Source: Sphingomonas psychrotolerans (lineage in GTDB: Bacteria; Pseudomonadota; Alphaproteobacteria; Sphingomonadales; Sphingomonadaceae). Taken from it: a stretch of 64,000 bases of DNA. Position numbers and translations under genes: made by a program. Location: NCBI RefSeq assembly GCF_002796605.1, contig NZ_CP024923.1:3727501-3791500 (forward strand), in the 5' to 3' direction. The notes below the pieces were generated by a model, which had not been told where the DNA came from, did not search any database, and saw nothing but the letters and a program-made list of their open reading frames with translations. Shown here piece after piece: positions 45,437 through 55,714 of the stretch; positions within the stretch are counted from its first letter, which is position 1, and each line of letters begins with the position of its first letter.

Positions 45437-47248
45437 GTGAGTTTAAGTCGATACGCCTTGCTGATGGCTGTCCCGACCTTGTTACTCGCCCTCGCCGGTT
45501 CAGCCACCAGCCAAACCGCCGAGTATGAGATCGCCTTCGCCAGCTTCGCGCCGCTCAATGCTGATATCTTCATCGCCGACGCCGATGGCGGCAATGCCCG
45601 CCCTTTCCTCGCACACCCCGAAGCTGATGCGAATGCCAGCTTTTCGGCTGACGGCAGGTGGATCGTCTTCGCTTCGCGCCGCGCGGGTTCGTACGACATC
45701 TATCGCGCGCGGCTCGACGGCTCGGGGCTGGAGGCGCTCGTCAGCCACCGTGCCTATGACGACCAGGCCGCGCTCTCCCCGGACGGAAGCACGCTGGCAT
45801 TCGTATCGAGCCGGAGCGGAAACGCCGACATCTGGCTGCTCGACATGCGGACACGACGGGTCAAAAATCTCACCCGGGCACCCGGAGGTGATTTCCGCCC
45901 CTCCTGGTCGCCGGACGGGAAGTGGATCGCCTTCTCGTCCGACCGCGAATCGCGCAAGCCGAGGCTTCCCGCACGCGATTTCACCATCCGCCATTCCACC
46001 GAAATCCACATCGTGCGGCCCGACGGAAGCGGCCTGCGGCGGGTGTCGGTGGACGATGCTTTTGCCGGAAGTCCCTCCTGGTCGCCCGACGGCACGCGGC
46101 TCGCTTTCTACACCGCGCCGATCGGCGAGGTGGCCAAGGTAACGGCCGCACGGCGCCTGCGGGGAACCACGCAAATCGAGACGCTGGAACTGGCGACGGG
46201 GCAACGGACCGTCCTGACGACCGGCGACGGCGAGAAATGGTCACCGCGCTGGCTCGGCGAGCAATCGATCGCTTATGTGTCGGGAGGCCCCGAGGGTGGC
46301 GTCGAGCGCGCGGCCGGATCGCCCGGCGCGCGCGGCGCCTTCAGCAACCCGGCCTGGTCGCCGGACGGCCGGAAGGTGATCTTCCACCGCGACGTCGAGA
46401 GCACCTGGCCGCCGCACCGCGCCTGGACCTCGCTCGACCCGCGCTTCAGGATCATTCGAACGGGCATTTTCCCGTCCTACACACCCGATGGCGACCACAG
46501 GGTGAGCAACGATCAGACCGCGGGCATCCTGCACAACAGCATCCTGACGATGGCGGCGGACGGCTCCGGTGCAAAGCGTGTCTTCGGCGAGGCCGAACGA
46601 AGCGCGCTTGCCCCTGAATTGTCACGCGACGGTACGCATATCGCCTTCGGCCTCGGTCAGTTCTTCCAGAACCTGAAGGGTCCCGCCCGGGCGGACATCG
46701 CGACGATCAACCGCGAAGGCGGCGACCTCAAGGTGCTCACCGATGGCGCGGGCAATTACGGGTTCCCGAGCTGGTCGCCCGATGGCAGCCAGATCGTCTT
46801 CCGCAAGGCGGGAGCCGGCGGGAACGGGCTCGAAATCGTCAATGCCGCCTCGGGCTCGCGCCGCACGCTGCTGAGCGGCCCGGCACATTATAATTTCCCG
46901 TCCTGGTCGCCGGTGTCGAACAGGATCGCATTCACCGCCGATATCGACGGCGACTACGAGATCTGGACGGTCAATGCCGACGGCTCGGGATTGCAGCGGC
47001 TGACGAACGCGCCCGGCAACGATGCCCACAACAGCTGGTCGCCCGATGGCAAGTGGATCGCCTTCGCGAGCGCGAGGAGCGGGTTCAAGGACGAGGCACT
47101 GCTGCATCCGGCGAACCCCCAGCCTTATGGCGAGATCTACGTCATGCGGGCCGATGGCAGCGACGCGCATGCGTTGACCGACGATCCGTTCGAGAAGGGA
47201 ACGCCCGCCTGGCGGCCGCTCGGTGGACCGGCGCCGCGACGTCACTGA
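45437..47248 (+). CDS. TolB-like beta-propeller (PD40/WD40-like) periplasmic protein
   Basis: A 603-residue secreted protein. The GTG start at 45437 follows GAGGAGA, and the signal ends at LAGSATSQT. The body is at least eight PD40-type blades with the repeat WSPDGKWIAFxS: SFSADGRWIVFASRR, RPSWSPDGKWIAFSS, SPSWSPDGTRLAFYT, FPSWSPDGSQIVFRK and NSWSPDGKWIAFASA among others. It is longer than TolB (about 430 residues) and lacks its N-terminal domain, and no peptidase domain follows. It is probably a periplasmic binding or scaffold protein, perhaps functioning with the exported amidohydrolase just upstream. Confidence 0.8.
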   Translation: MSLSRYALLMAVPTLLLALAGSATSQTAEYEIAFASFAPLNADIFIADADGGNARPFLAHPEADANASFSADGRWIVFASRRAGSYDIYRARLDGSGLEALVSHRAYDDQAALSPDGSTLAFVSSRSGNADIWLLDMRTRRVKNLTRAPGGDFRPSWSPDGKWIAFSSDRESRKPRLPARDFTIRHSTEIHIVRPDGSGLRRVSVDDAFAGSPSWSPDGTRLAFYTAPIGEVAKVTAARRLRGTTQIETLELATGQRTVLTTGDGEKWSPRWLGEQSIAYVSGGPEGGVERAAGSPGARGAFSNPAWSPDGRKVIFHRDVESTWPPHRAWTSLDPRFRIIRTGIFPSYTPDGDHRVSNDQTAGILHNSILTMAADGSGAKRVFGEAERSALAPELSRDGTHIAFGLGQFFQNLKGPARADIATINREGGDLKVLTDGAGNYGFPSWSPDGSQIVFRKAGAGGNGLEIVNAASGSRRTLLSGPAHYNFPSWSPVSNRIAFTADIDGDYEIWTVNADGSGLQRLTNAPGNDAHNSWSPDGKWIAFASARSGFKDEALLHPANPQPYGEIYVMRADGSDAHALTDDPFEKGTPAWRPLGGPAPRRH

Positions 47249-47625
47249 CATTCGGAAGGCAGATCGAGGGGGCAAGTTTTTGATACACGTTGTGACACTC
47301 TTGAACATCCGAGCCTGGGCGAATCCTCAAATGTGGTGCGGCGCGTTCCCGCCGTGAGGCCATGCGGATCTACCTCAGCGGTCAGCAGAAAACCGCTGAC
47401 CGGCGGTTTCGGCCCGCTCGAGGATGGGTTTGGGCCGGCTAGCGCGCTTGGTCAGCCGCACTGATGTGATCGAGCGTACCTGGTGGCTCGACCAGCAAAG
47501 CGCGACCAAGCTTTGCGGCTGTCTAGCTATGTATCATAGCATTTATTGACATCCCCCCAAGCGCGATCCATGATCCACCGGCCGACACAGCGGGGCGAAC
47601 TCGCGGAAGGCCAGGGGAGGAAGAC
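47249..47625. other. Intergenic 377 bp with stem-loop and MarR-type palindrome
   Basis: No gene is supported. CGGTCAGC (47379-47386) and GCTGACCG (47395-47402) form an 8-bp stem that could end the preceding unit. GCTATGTATCATAGC at 47526-47540 is a candidate operator for the TonB receptor at 47626. The rest shows nothing recognisable. Confidence 0.5.
47526..47540. promoter_or_regulatory. Palindromic operator GCTATGTATCATAGC
   Basis: A perfect 6-3-6 palindrome about 85 bases before the TonB-receptor start. It is very similar to GCTATGTTATATAGC (57155-57169) before the vanillin-dehydrogenase gene, and its GSTATGT half-site recurs at 51952 and 58549. It is probably a MarR-type site for the regulator at 52227-52670. 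Confidence 0.6.
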
Positions 47626-50037
47626 ATGATCGAATCGCCGCTTCGTCACGTATTGTCCGCTTGCAGCCTGGCCTCGATCGCGGCGTGTCTCTGCGCAGTC
47701 GCTCCGCCCGCGATCGCGCAGACTGCGGCGACCGATCAGCAGCCTTCGGCAGAGAGCGATCAGCAGGATCCCCAGTACGGCGAAATCCTGGTGACTGCCC
47801 GGCGCCGCGCCGAGCGGCTGCAGGACACGCCGGTCGCGGTATCGGCCTTCACCGCCGAAATGCTCGAGACCCGGCAGATTCTCCAGACCCAGGATCTCGA
47901 GCGCGTCACGCCGAGCCTCCAGTTCAAGCCCGCGGGCCAGCTTTCGGGCAATAGTGCGTCCTCGGTGGTGTTCATCCGCGGCGTCGGTCAGGTCGATCCC
48001 ACTGCGGCAGTCGATCCCGGGGTCGGCATCTATCTCGACGAAGTCTATCTGGGCCGCGCGGTCGGCGGCGCGATCGATTTCGGCGACATCGACGGAGTCG
48101 AAGTGCTGCGCGGACCGCAGGGCACTTTGTTCGGGCGCAATACCATCGGCGGCGCGATCCTGGTGCGGACGCGCCAGCCCGAACTCGGCGTGTTTGGCGG
48201 CAAGGCGCGCTTCCGTGTCGGCACCGACAATCTCTACGAAGGCTTTGCCGCGCTCAACATCCCGCTCGGAGACACCGCTGCCGCCCGCATCTCCGGCGGC
48301 TTTCGCAAGCGCGACGGCTATGTGATCCGTGCGTTCGACGGGCTCGATCTGGGGAACGACAACAGCCAGTCGTTCAACGCCGCCGTCAAATGGGCGCCGT
48401 CGAGCGCCTTCGACCTGTTCATCCGCGCCGATTATTCGAAGCGCCGCGAACATGGCGCGCCGTTCGTCTTTGCCGAGATCAACGAGCAGGCACCCGTTGC
48501 CGCGATCGTCAGCGTCGCCGCCGGCTGCCCCGGCGCGACGATCCCGTTCGCGCCGATCGCCCCGGGCAATCCGCGCTTCGGCGCGCCCAACGTGCCGCTG
48601 ATCAACGATGCCCGCTGTGCCAACGACTTCCAGGCGCGCGGTAATTATGTCAACGGCGGCACCGCGCCGGTGCTCAGCACTTCCGAAGTGTGGGGCGCGG
48701 CCGCCACTGCCAACATCCACCTCACCGAACAGGCGTCGATCAAGCTGATCAGCGCCTATCGCGAGACCGAATCGCGCGGCGTCCGCGATGCCGACAATAC
48801 GCCGTTCCTGATGATCACCACCGATGTCGGCGGCAAATCGCAGCAGTTCAGCCAAGAAGTCCAGCTCCAGCTCGATTTCAACGCGGTTAGCGCGATCCTC
48901 GGCGGCTATTATTTCAATGAGGTCACCCGCGAACGCGCGACGGTGCCGCTGGCATTCCCGCCCTCGCCCCCGGTGATCCGCTCGATCCTGGCAGGCGGGC
49001 CGACCAGCCGCGATCTTCAGGTCTCGCGGCTCAAGACCGATTCGGTGGCGGCGTTCGGCGAAGTCAGCGTCAAGCCCGCGACCGGGCTCGAGATCAGCGG
49101 TGGCCTGCGCTATACCACGGACCGCAAGACGTATCAGGGGACGGTGTTCAACCTCTTCCCCTCCACGCTGCCCGATCCCAGCCCGCTGCCGACGCTGGCG
49201 ACGTCGCAGGGCGGGCCGCTGTTCATCTTCAATCGACCCTTCGCGCGAACCTTCTCGGCGCTCACTGGCTCAGCCAGCCTGCAATATCGCTGGAACGACG
49301 CGATCAGCACCTATGCGTCCTATGCGCGCAGCTTCAAATCGGGCGGGTTCAACACGCGCTACAATGCCGCGCCGGCGGGCAATCTGCCGGTGCCGTTCGA
49401 TGAGGAAAAAGTCACCAGCTACGAAGTCGGCGTCAAGACCCAGTTCGGCAGGGTGCGGCTGAACCTCGCGGCGTTCCAGGCAGAATATCAGGACATCCAG
49501 CTGATCTTCCGCCAGGGCGTCGTGCCGCTCTTGTTCAACGCCGGCGAAGCGCGGATGCGCGGCGTCGAGGCGGAGCTGAGCTATCGTTCGCCCTGGGGCC
49601 TGACCTTCGATGCCGCCGGCAGCTATCTGCGCGACAAGATCAAGAGCATCACCCCGGTTCCCGGCGCCACTGCCACCGTCGCACCGGGCGACGATCTGCC
49701 GTTCACCCCCGAATTCCAGGGCAGTGTCGGGATTTCCTATGCGATCGAACTGGGCAACGGCATGAAGCTGACCCCGCGCTTCGACGGCAGCTACACCGCC
49801 AAGGAAACCTTCATCACCGGCAGCATCCGCTCGATCGAGGAGGACGGCTATTTCGTCGCCAACGCTTCGGCCACGCTGGTGCTCGGCAACGGCATCGAGG
49901 CCACCGCGGGCATCGCCAATCTGTTCGACGAGCACTATCTGATCCAGGGCAATGCATCGCTGGGAACGCTCGGTTATGCCGAGCGCATCTATGCGCGGCC
50001 GCGCAGCTGGTTCGTGCAGCTGTCGAGCAGCTTCTGA
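47626..50037 (+). CDS. TonB-dependent receptor of aromatic-catabolic locus
   Basis: An 803-residue outer-membrane receptor. The signal ends near APPAIAQT, and EILVTARRRAERLQDTPVAVSAF opens the plug. FIRGVGQVDPTAAVDPGVGIYLDEVYLGR and VEVLRGPQGTLFGRNTIGGAI follow, the form typical of the large sphingomonad receptor group that includes the SYK-6 aromatic receptor DdvT. The barrel ends in Phe (VQLSSSF). The ATG follows GGGAGGAAG. A palindromic operator shared with the vanillin-dehydrogenase gene precedes it and ligM follows, so uptake of lignin-derived aromatics such as ferulate, vanillate or dimers is likely, though the ligand is inferred. Confidence 0.9.
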   Translation: MIESPLRHVLSACSLASIAACLCAVAPPAIAQTAATDQQPSAESDQQDPQYGEILVTARRRAERLQDTPVAVSAFTAEMLETRQILQTQDLERVTPSLQFKPAGQLSGNSASSVVFIRGVGQVDPTAAVDPGVGIYLDEVYLGRAVGGAIDFGDIDGVEVLRGPQGTLFGRNTIGGAILVRTRQPELGVFGGKARFRVGTDNLYEGFAALNIPLGDTAAARISGGFRKRDGYVIRAFDGLDLGNDNSQSFNAAVKWAPSSAFDLFIRADYSKRREHGAPFVFAEINEQAPVAAIVSVAAGCPGATIPFAPIAPGNPRFGAPNVPLINDARCANDFQARGNYVNGGTAPVLSTSEVWGAAATANIHLTEQASIKLISAYRETESRGVRDADNTPFLMITTDVGGKSQQFSQEVQLQLDFNAVSAILGGYYFNEVTRERATVPLAFPPSPPVIRSILAGGPTSRDLQVSRLKTDSVAAFGEVSVKPATGLEISGGLRYTTDRKTYQGTVFNLFPSTLPDPSPLPTLATSQGGPLFIFNRPFARTFSALTGSASLQYRWNDAISTYASYARSFKSGGFNTRYNAAPAGNLPVPFDEEKVTSYEVGVKTQFGRVRLNLAAFQAEYQDIQLIFRQGVVPLLFNAGEARMRGVEAELSYRSPWGLTFDAAGSYLRDKIKSITPVPGATATVAPGDDLPFTPEFQGSVGISYAIELGNGMKLTPRFDGSYTAKETFITGSIRSIEEDGYFVANASATLVLGNGIEATAGIANLFDEHYLIQGNASLGTLGYAERIYARPRSWFVQLSSSF

Positions 50038-51871
<1,834 letters not shown>

Positions 51872-51952
51872 GACCTCGGGCACAGGTCGCCCCGGCTTCG
51901 TGCCGGGGGACCTCCGTGCCGCGCGCGATGGTCATGAGGCGCTTGCTAATCG

Positions 51953-51967
51953 GTATGTAACACGTAC
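51953..51967. promoter_or_regulatory. Palindrome GTATGTAACACGTAC before small ORF and marR
   Basis: An imperfect 15-bp palindrome (GTA-x-GT...AC-x-TAC) 47 bases before the small ORF at 52015. It is a likely autoregulatory MarR site, with the same GTATGT half-site as upstream of ligM. Confidence 0.55.
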
Positions 51968-52014
51968 AAATGCGCGGCGCGCGATACCGTGCCGCCAGAG
52001 CAAGGAGGGGTGGG

Positions 52015-52194
52015 ATGACGATGGTCGAACGGATCGCCTCGGCGATCGCCGCGAGCCGCACCGGCACGACCGCCGGATGGCAATTCTATCGCGACGACGC
52101 GCTCCGCATGATCGCGGCTGCACGCGACTTTCGATCGCTGCGCGCGCGCCGGGTGGGCGATGTTCGCCACGATCGCCCGCCGCACGCTGGTTGA
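52015..52194 (+). CDS. Small hypothetical protein preceding marR
   Basis: A 59-residue ORF with an unusually strong ribosome site (AAGGAGGGG) seven to eight bases before the ATG. It opens MTMVERIASAIAASRTGTTAGWQFYRDD, then ALRMIAAARDF, after which composition turns Arg-rich. The other frame stays open into the MarR gene, so the 3' part may have been shifted by an indel or the peptide may be a short leader coupling translation to marR. No known domain, although the N-terminal pattern resembles small hypothetical proteins common in sphingomonads. Confidence 0.5.
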   Translation: MTMVERIASAIAASRTGTTAGWQFYRDDALRMIAAARDFRSLRARRVGDVRHDRPPHAG

Positions 52195-52226
52195 CTGCCG
52201 CGGCAAACCCCGCTTTCACCTGCGCG

Positions 52227-52670
52227 ATGTCGCGCAAAACCATCAGCTTCGGCAGCCTTTCTCCCCTTGTCGGCTTCCACCTTCGCCGCGCGTCGGGCGA
52301 GTTCGCGCTCGATTTCCGATCGGCCGTCGAAGGCACCGGCATGCGCCAGGTGCTGGTCGGCATCCTCGCCGTCGTCGAGGCCAATCCGGGGATCAATCAG
52401 GGCGCGGTCGGCAAAATGCTCGGCATCAAGCGCGCCAACATGGTCTCGCTGATCAACGAGCTTGTCGAGCGCGGTGCGCTCGAACGGACGATGACGCCGC
52501 GCGACCGCCGCTCCTTCTCGCTGGAGCTCACCGTCTCGGGCAAGGCGCTTCTCGCCGAATGCATGACGCGCATCGCCGTGCACGAGAAGAAGCTGCTGGC
52601 GGGCTTGAGCGATCTGGAGCAGCAATTGCTCCTCAACCTGCTTTCGCGGATCGAGAGCCCGGCGGGGTAG
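52227..52670 (+). CDS. MarR-family regulator (FerR-like)
   Basis: A 147-residue MarR regulator starting at MSRKTISFGSLSPLVGFHLRRAS. Helices lead to the winged helix: NPGINQGAVGKMLGIKRANMVSLINELVERGALERTMTPRDRRSFSLELTVSGKALL. In SYK-6 a MarR protein, FerR, represses the ferBA operon and is released by hydroxycinnamoyl-CoA. This gene stands tail-to-tail with ferA (three bases between stops), so it is a good FerR candidate. Likely targets are the GSTATGT palindromes before the receptor, ligM, vanillin-dehydrogenase and transporter genes, plus its own promoter. Confidence 0.85.
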   Translation: MSRKTISFGSLSPLVGFHLRRASGEFALDFRSAVEGTGMRQVLVGILAVVEANPGINQGAVGKMLGIKRANMVSLINELVERGALERTMTPRDRRSFSLELTVSGKALLAECMTRIAVHEKKLLAGLSDLEQQLLLNLLSRIESPAG

Positions 52671-52673
52671 AGG

Positions 52674-54767
52674 CTATTCGGCCCGGATCAGCGCGTCGAG
52701 CGCGATCACGCCTTGCCCGCGCGGATAGACGATCACCGGGTTGAGATCGATCTCGCGGATGGCCGGCGTGCCGGCTAGCACTGCGCCCAGCCGCGCGATC
52801 ATCGCCGCCAGCGCCTCGAGGTCGAGCGCCGGCGATCCGCGGAAGCCGTCGAACAGCGCCGCGCTCTTCAGCTGTCGCAATTCGGCGATGATTGCGGCTT
52901 CGGTGAGATCGGGAGCGATCAGCCGCACGTCATGGGTCAGCTCGGCCTGGACGCCGCCCATCCCGACCAGGATCACCGGACCCCATTCGGCATCGTTGCG
53001 CGCACCGACGATCAGTTCGACGCCCCGCGCGCCCATTGCCTCGACCAAGACGCCCTCGAGCGTCGTGCGGGGTGCGTGTCCGGCGATGTTCGCGTGAAGC
53101 TGGTCCCATCCGCGCGCGAGTGACTCGGCATCGGGGAGACCCAGGATCACGCCGCCGGCGTCGCTCTTGTGCGACAGTTCGCAGGCTTGTGCCTTGATTG
53201 CCACCGGATAGCCTACGCGTTCGGCGATGGTTTGCGCCTTCTCGATCGTGGTCGCCAGATCGCCAGCCGGAAAGGCAATGCCGGCCCGCGCCAGCAATTG
53301 CTTGGCGCGATATTCGGGTGTGATTCCCGCCTGGAGCCCATCGAGCGCGATCGGTTTGGCGCCGCTTGTGCCTTGATCGCGCGCCGCGTGCCGCGACAGT
53401 CGCGCCAGTGCCCGGAATGCCCGATCGGCCGAAGGGAAATAGGGCACGCCCAGCGCACGCAGTTGCTCGACATATCCGGCTGGCACCATTGCCCCTTCGT
53501 CGAGGCCTGCAAAGACCATGGCCTTGCGCGGCGCCAGCGCGGTAAGCGCATCGATGATCGCGGGGAATTTGCGTGCCGACGTCGCTTCGTCGGTCTGGAT
53601 GATCGCTAGCACGACCGCCGAAATGGCCGGATCGTCGAGCAACGGTTCGATCGCGCGCCGGTACAGATCCGGGTCGACCAACGCCTGCGCAGTCAGGTCC
53701 ATCGGGTTCGATACCGGGATGAAATCGGGCATCGCCGCGCGGAGCCGCGCCGCGGTATCCCCGTCCAATGTAGGCAGTGCCAAGCCGATCGCTTCGGCAA
53801 GATCCAGCGTCAGTGCCTTGAACGCTCCGGATTCGGTCAGCACCGCCGTGCCGCCCGCGCCGAGCGGCTGCGCGCGAAGCGCCAGATCGACCAGATCGCC
53901 CAGCTCCTCGAGGCTATCGGCCAGCAATATCCCGGCGCGCTCGACCTTGACGCGCATCACGTCCCAGTCGCCGGCCATCGCGCCGGTGTGAGTGGCGGCG
54001 GATTCGCGCGCCGCGCTTGATTTTCCGGGGTGCAGCAAGACGATCGTCTTGCCGGCGGCGTAGGCCTGCGCCGCGAGCGCTAGGAAGCGCGCGGGATTGC
54101 GGAACTGCTCGACGATCATCGCGATGACGCGGGTGTGCGGCGCGCCGATCAGATGCGCGACGTAATCCTCGACGCCGCTGGCCGCTTCGTTGCCGGTCGA
54201 AACCGAGAGCGAGATGCCGAGGCCCTTGCCCATCAGCACGGTGCCCAGCACCACCGCCATCGCCCCCGATTGCGAGACGATCCCGACCCCCGGCCGGCTG
54301 CCCAGCCGCAATGCCGGCGTCTCGACGAAGGTCAGCGGCACGCCTTCGACATAATTGACCATGCCGAGGCAATTGGGGCCCTCGATCACCATGTCGTGCT
54401 GCGCGGCGATCCGGCCGACTTCGGCCTGCGCCGCCAGGCCTTCCTCGCCGCCCTCGGCAAAGCCCGCCGCAAAGACGATCGCCGCCCCCACGCCGCGCGC
54501 CGCCAATGCCCGCAATGCGTCGATCGCCGCAGCGCCCGGGATCGCCAGCACCGCGGCGTCCACGCCCTCCGGCAGCTCTTCGATCGACTTGAGGCATGGC
54601 CGGCCATCGATCGTGTCGCGCCTGGGGTTGATCAAATGGATGTCGCCGGCAAAGCCGTGGCGCACCAGATTGGCGAGTACCGAATTGCCCAACGCGCCAA
54701 GGGTAGGCGAAGCACCGACGATTGCTACCGAGCGCGGCGTGAGCAGGCGGGAAAGATCGGGCATCAT
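52674..54767 (-). CDS. ferA: Feruloyl-CoA synthetase FerA (ADP-forming acyl-CoA synthetase family)
   Basis: A 697-residue enzyme of the nucleoside-diphosphate-forming acyl-CoA synthetase superfamily. A CoA-binding domain (SRLLTPRSVAIVGASPTLGALG, about 5-125) is followed by ligase domains with VSQSGAMAVV and the phospho-His loop ATHTGAMAGD. A C-terminal ATP-grasp domain (YRAKQLLARAGI to IREIDLNPVIVY) follows. SYK-6 FerA belongs to this family rather than to the AMP-forming 4CL family and activates ferulate, 4-coumarate, caffeate and sinapate with ATP and CoA. The gene directly follows ferB with a 71-base gap, giving the ferB-ferA order of SYK-6, and converges on a MarR gene. Confidence 0.88.
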   Translation of the reverse strand: MMPDLSRLLTPRSVAIVGASPTLGALGNSVLANLVRHGFAGDIHLINPRRDTIDGRPCLKSIEELPEGVDAAVLAIPGAAAIDALRALAARGVGAAIVFAAGFAEGGEEGLAAQAEVGRIAAQHDMVIEGPNCLGMVNYVEGVPLTFVETPALRLGSRPGVGIVSQSGAMAVVLGTVLMGKGLGISLSVSTGNEAASGVEDYVAHLIGAPHTRVIAMIVEQFRNPARFLALAAQAYAAGKTIVLLHPGKSSAARESAATHTGAMAGDWDVMRVKVERAGILLADSLEELGDLVDLALRAQPLGAGGTAVLTESGAFKALTLDLAEAIGLALPTLDGDTAARLRAAMPDFIPVSNPMDLTAQALVDPDLYRRAIEPLLDDPAISAVVLAIIQTDEATSARKFPAIIDALTALAPRKAMVFAGLDEGAMVPAGYVEQLRALGVPYFPSADRAFRALARLSRHAARDQGTSGAKPIALDGLQAGITPEYRAKQLLARAGIAFPAGDLATTIEKAQTIAERVGYPVAIKAQACELSHKSDAGGVILGLPDAESLARGWDQLHANIAGHAPRTTLEGVLVEAMGARGVELIVGARNDAEWGPVILVGMGGVQAELTHDVRLIAPDLTEAAIIAELRQLKSAALFDGFRGSPALDLEALAAMIARLGAVLAGTPAIREIDLNPVIVYPRGQGVIALDALIRAE

Positions 54768-54838
54768 ATATCCTGACCCAGCGGGCGGAGAGGGGCTGGC
54801 AGAGACAGGGCGCGCACGCCCCTAATCGACGATCGACC

Positions 54839-55675
54839 TCAGACGTCGGCCTTGGATCGATCATAGGCGCCGAGCCCGGGCTTGTAGCTCTTCTCGTCGA
54901 TGAACTGGCGCGTGGCTTCCTTGCGCCCTTCGGAATCGAAGCTGTTGGCCGCTTCCTGCGCCCGGATCAGATAGTCCTCGGCATTGTCATAGCTCATCTC
55001 GCGCACGCGGCGGATCGCGTCCTTGGTCGCCTTGAGTGCGACCGGGTTCTTGGCGAGCAGCACCTTGGCGACTTCGGTGACGCGATCCTTGAGCTGCGCG
55101 AGCGGCAGCGCTTCGTTGACCAGTCCCCATTCGGCGGCTTGGGTGCCGCTGAGGTTCTCGCCCATCATCGCATGATACATCGCCTTGCGGAACGGCAGCA
55201 GCTCGGTCGCCACCTTCGATGCGCCGCCGCCCGGCAGGATGCCCCAGTTGATTTCCGAAAGCCCGAACTGCGCTTCCTCCGCGGCGAAGGCGAGATCGCA
55301 GCCGAACAACGGGCCATAGCCGCCGCCGAAGCACCAGCCATTGACCATCGCGATCGTCGGCTTCTGATACCAGCGCAGCCGCTCCCACCAGCTATAGGCC
55401 TCGCGCTGCGCCTGGCGCGTCGCGCCGAGGCCCTTGGCTTCGTTCTCGCGGAAATATTCCTTGAGATCCATGCCAGCAGACCAGGCGGCGCCTTCGCCGC
55501 TGAGCACCAGCACACCGACATCGCTGCGGAATTCGAGCGCTTCGAGCACCGCCAACATGTCGCGGTTGAGCGTCGGGCTCATCGAGTTGCGCTTGTCGGG
55601 GCGATTGAAGCGGACCCAGGCGATGCTGTCTTCGACTTCATAGGCGACGACGCCGGCGTTGCTCAGTTCAGTCAT
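54839..55675 (-). CDS. ferB: Feruloyl-CoA hydratase/lyase FerB
   Basis: A 278-residue crotonase-fold enzyme that hydrates feruloyl-CoA and cleaves it to vanillin plus acetyl-CoA. The family landmarks are VRFNRPDKRNSMSPTLN, SAGMDLKEYFRE (with the substrate-recognising Tyr), GWCFGGGYGPLFGCDLA and LSEINWGILPGGG. The last carries the catalytic Glu of hydroxycinnamoyl-CoA hydratase-lyases. Length is as expected (about 276). It stands between the vanillin-dehydrogenase and ferA genes on the same strand with short gaps, so the three form a ferulate-to-vanillate operon led by the dehydrogenase. Confidence 0.92.
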   Translation of the reverse strand: MTELSNAGVVAYEVEDSIAWVRFNRPDKRNSMSPTLNRDMLAVLEALEFRSDVGVLVLSGEGAAWSAGMDLKEYFRENEAKGLGATRQAQREAYSWWERLRWYQKPTIAMVNGWCFGGGYGPLFGCDLAFAAEEAQFGLSEINWGILPGGGASKVATELLPFRKAMYHAMMGENLSGTQAAEWGLVNEALPLAQLKDRVTEVAKVLLAKNPVALKATKDAIRRVREMSYDNAEDYLIRAQEAANSFDSEGRKEATRQFIDEKSYKPGLGAYDRSKADV

Positions 55676-55714
55676 GGTTTCGGCTAATCCTTTTAGTGTC
55701 TGGCAGGCGATCGA

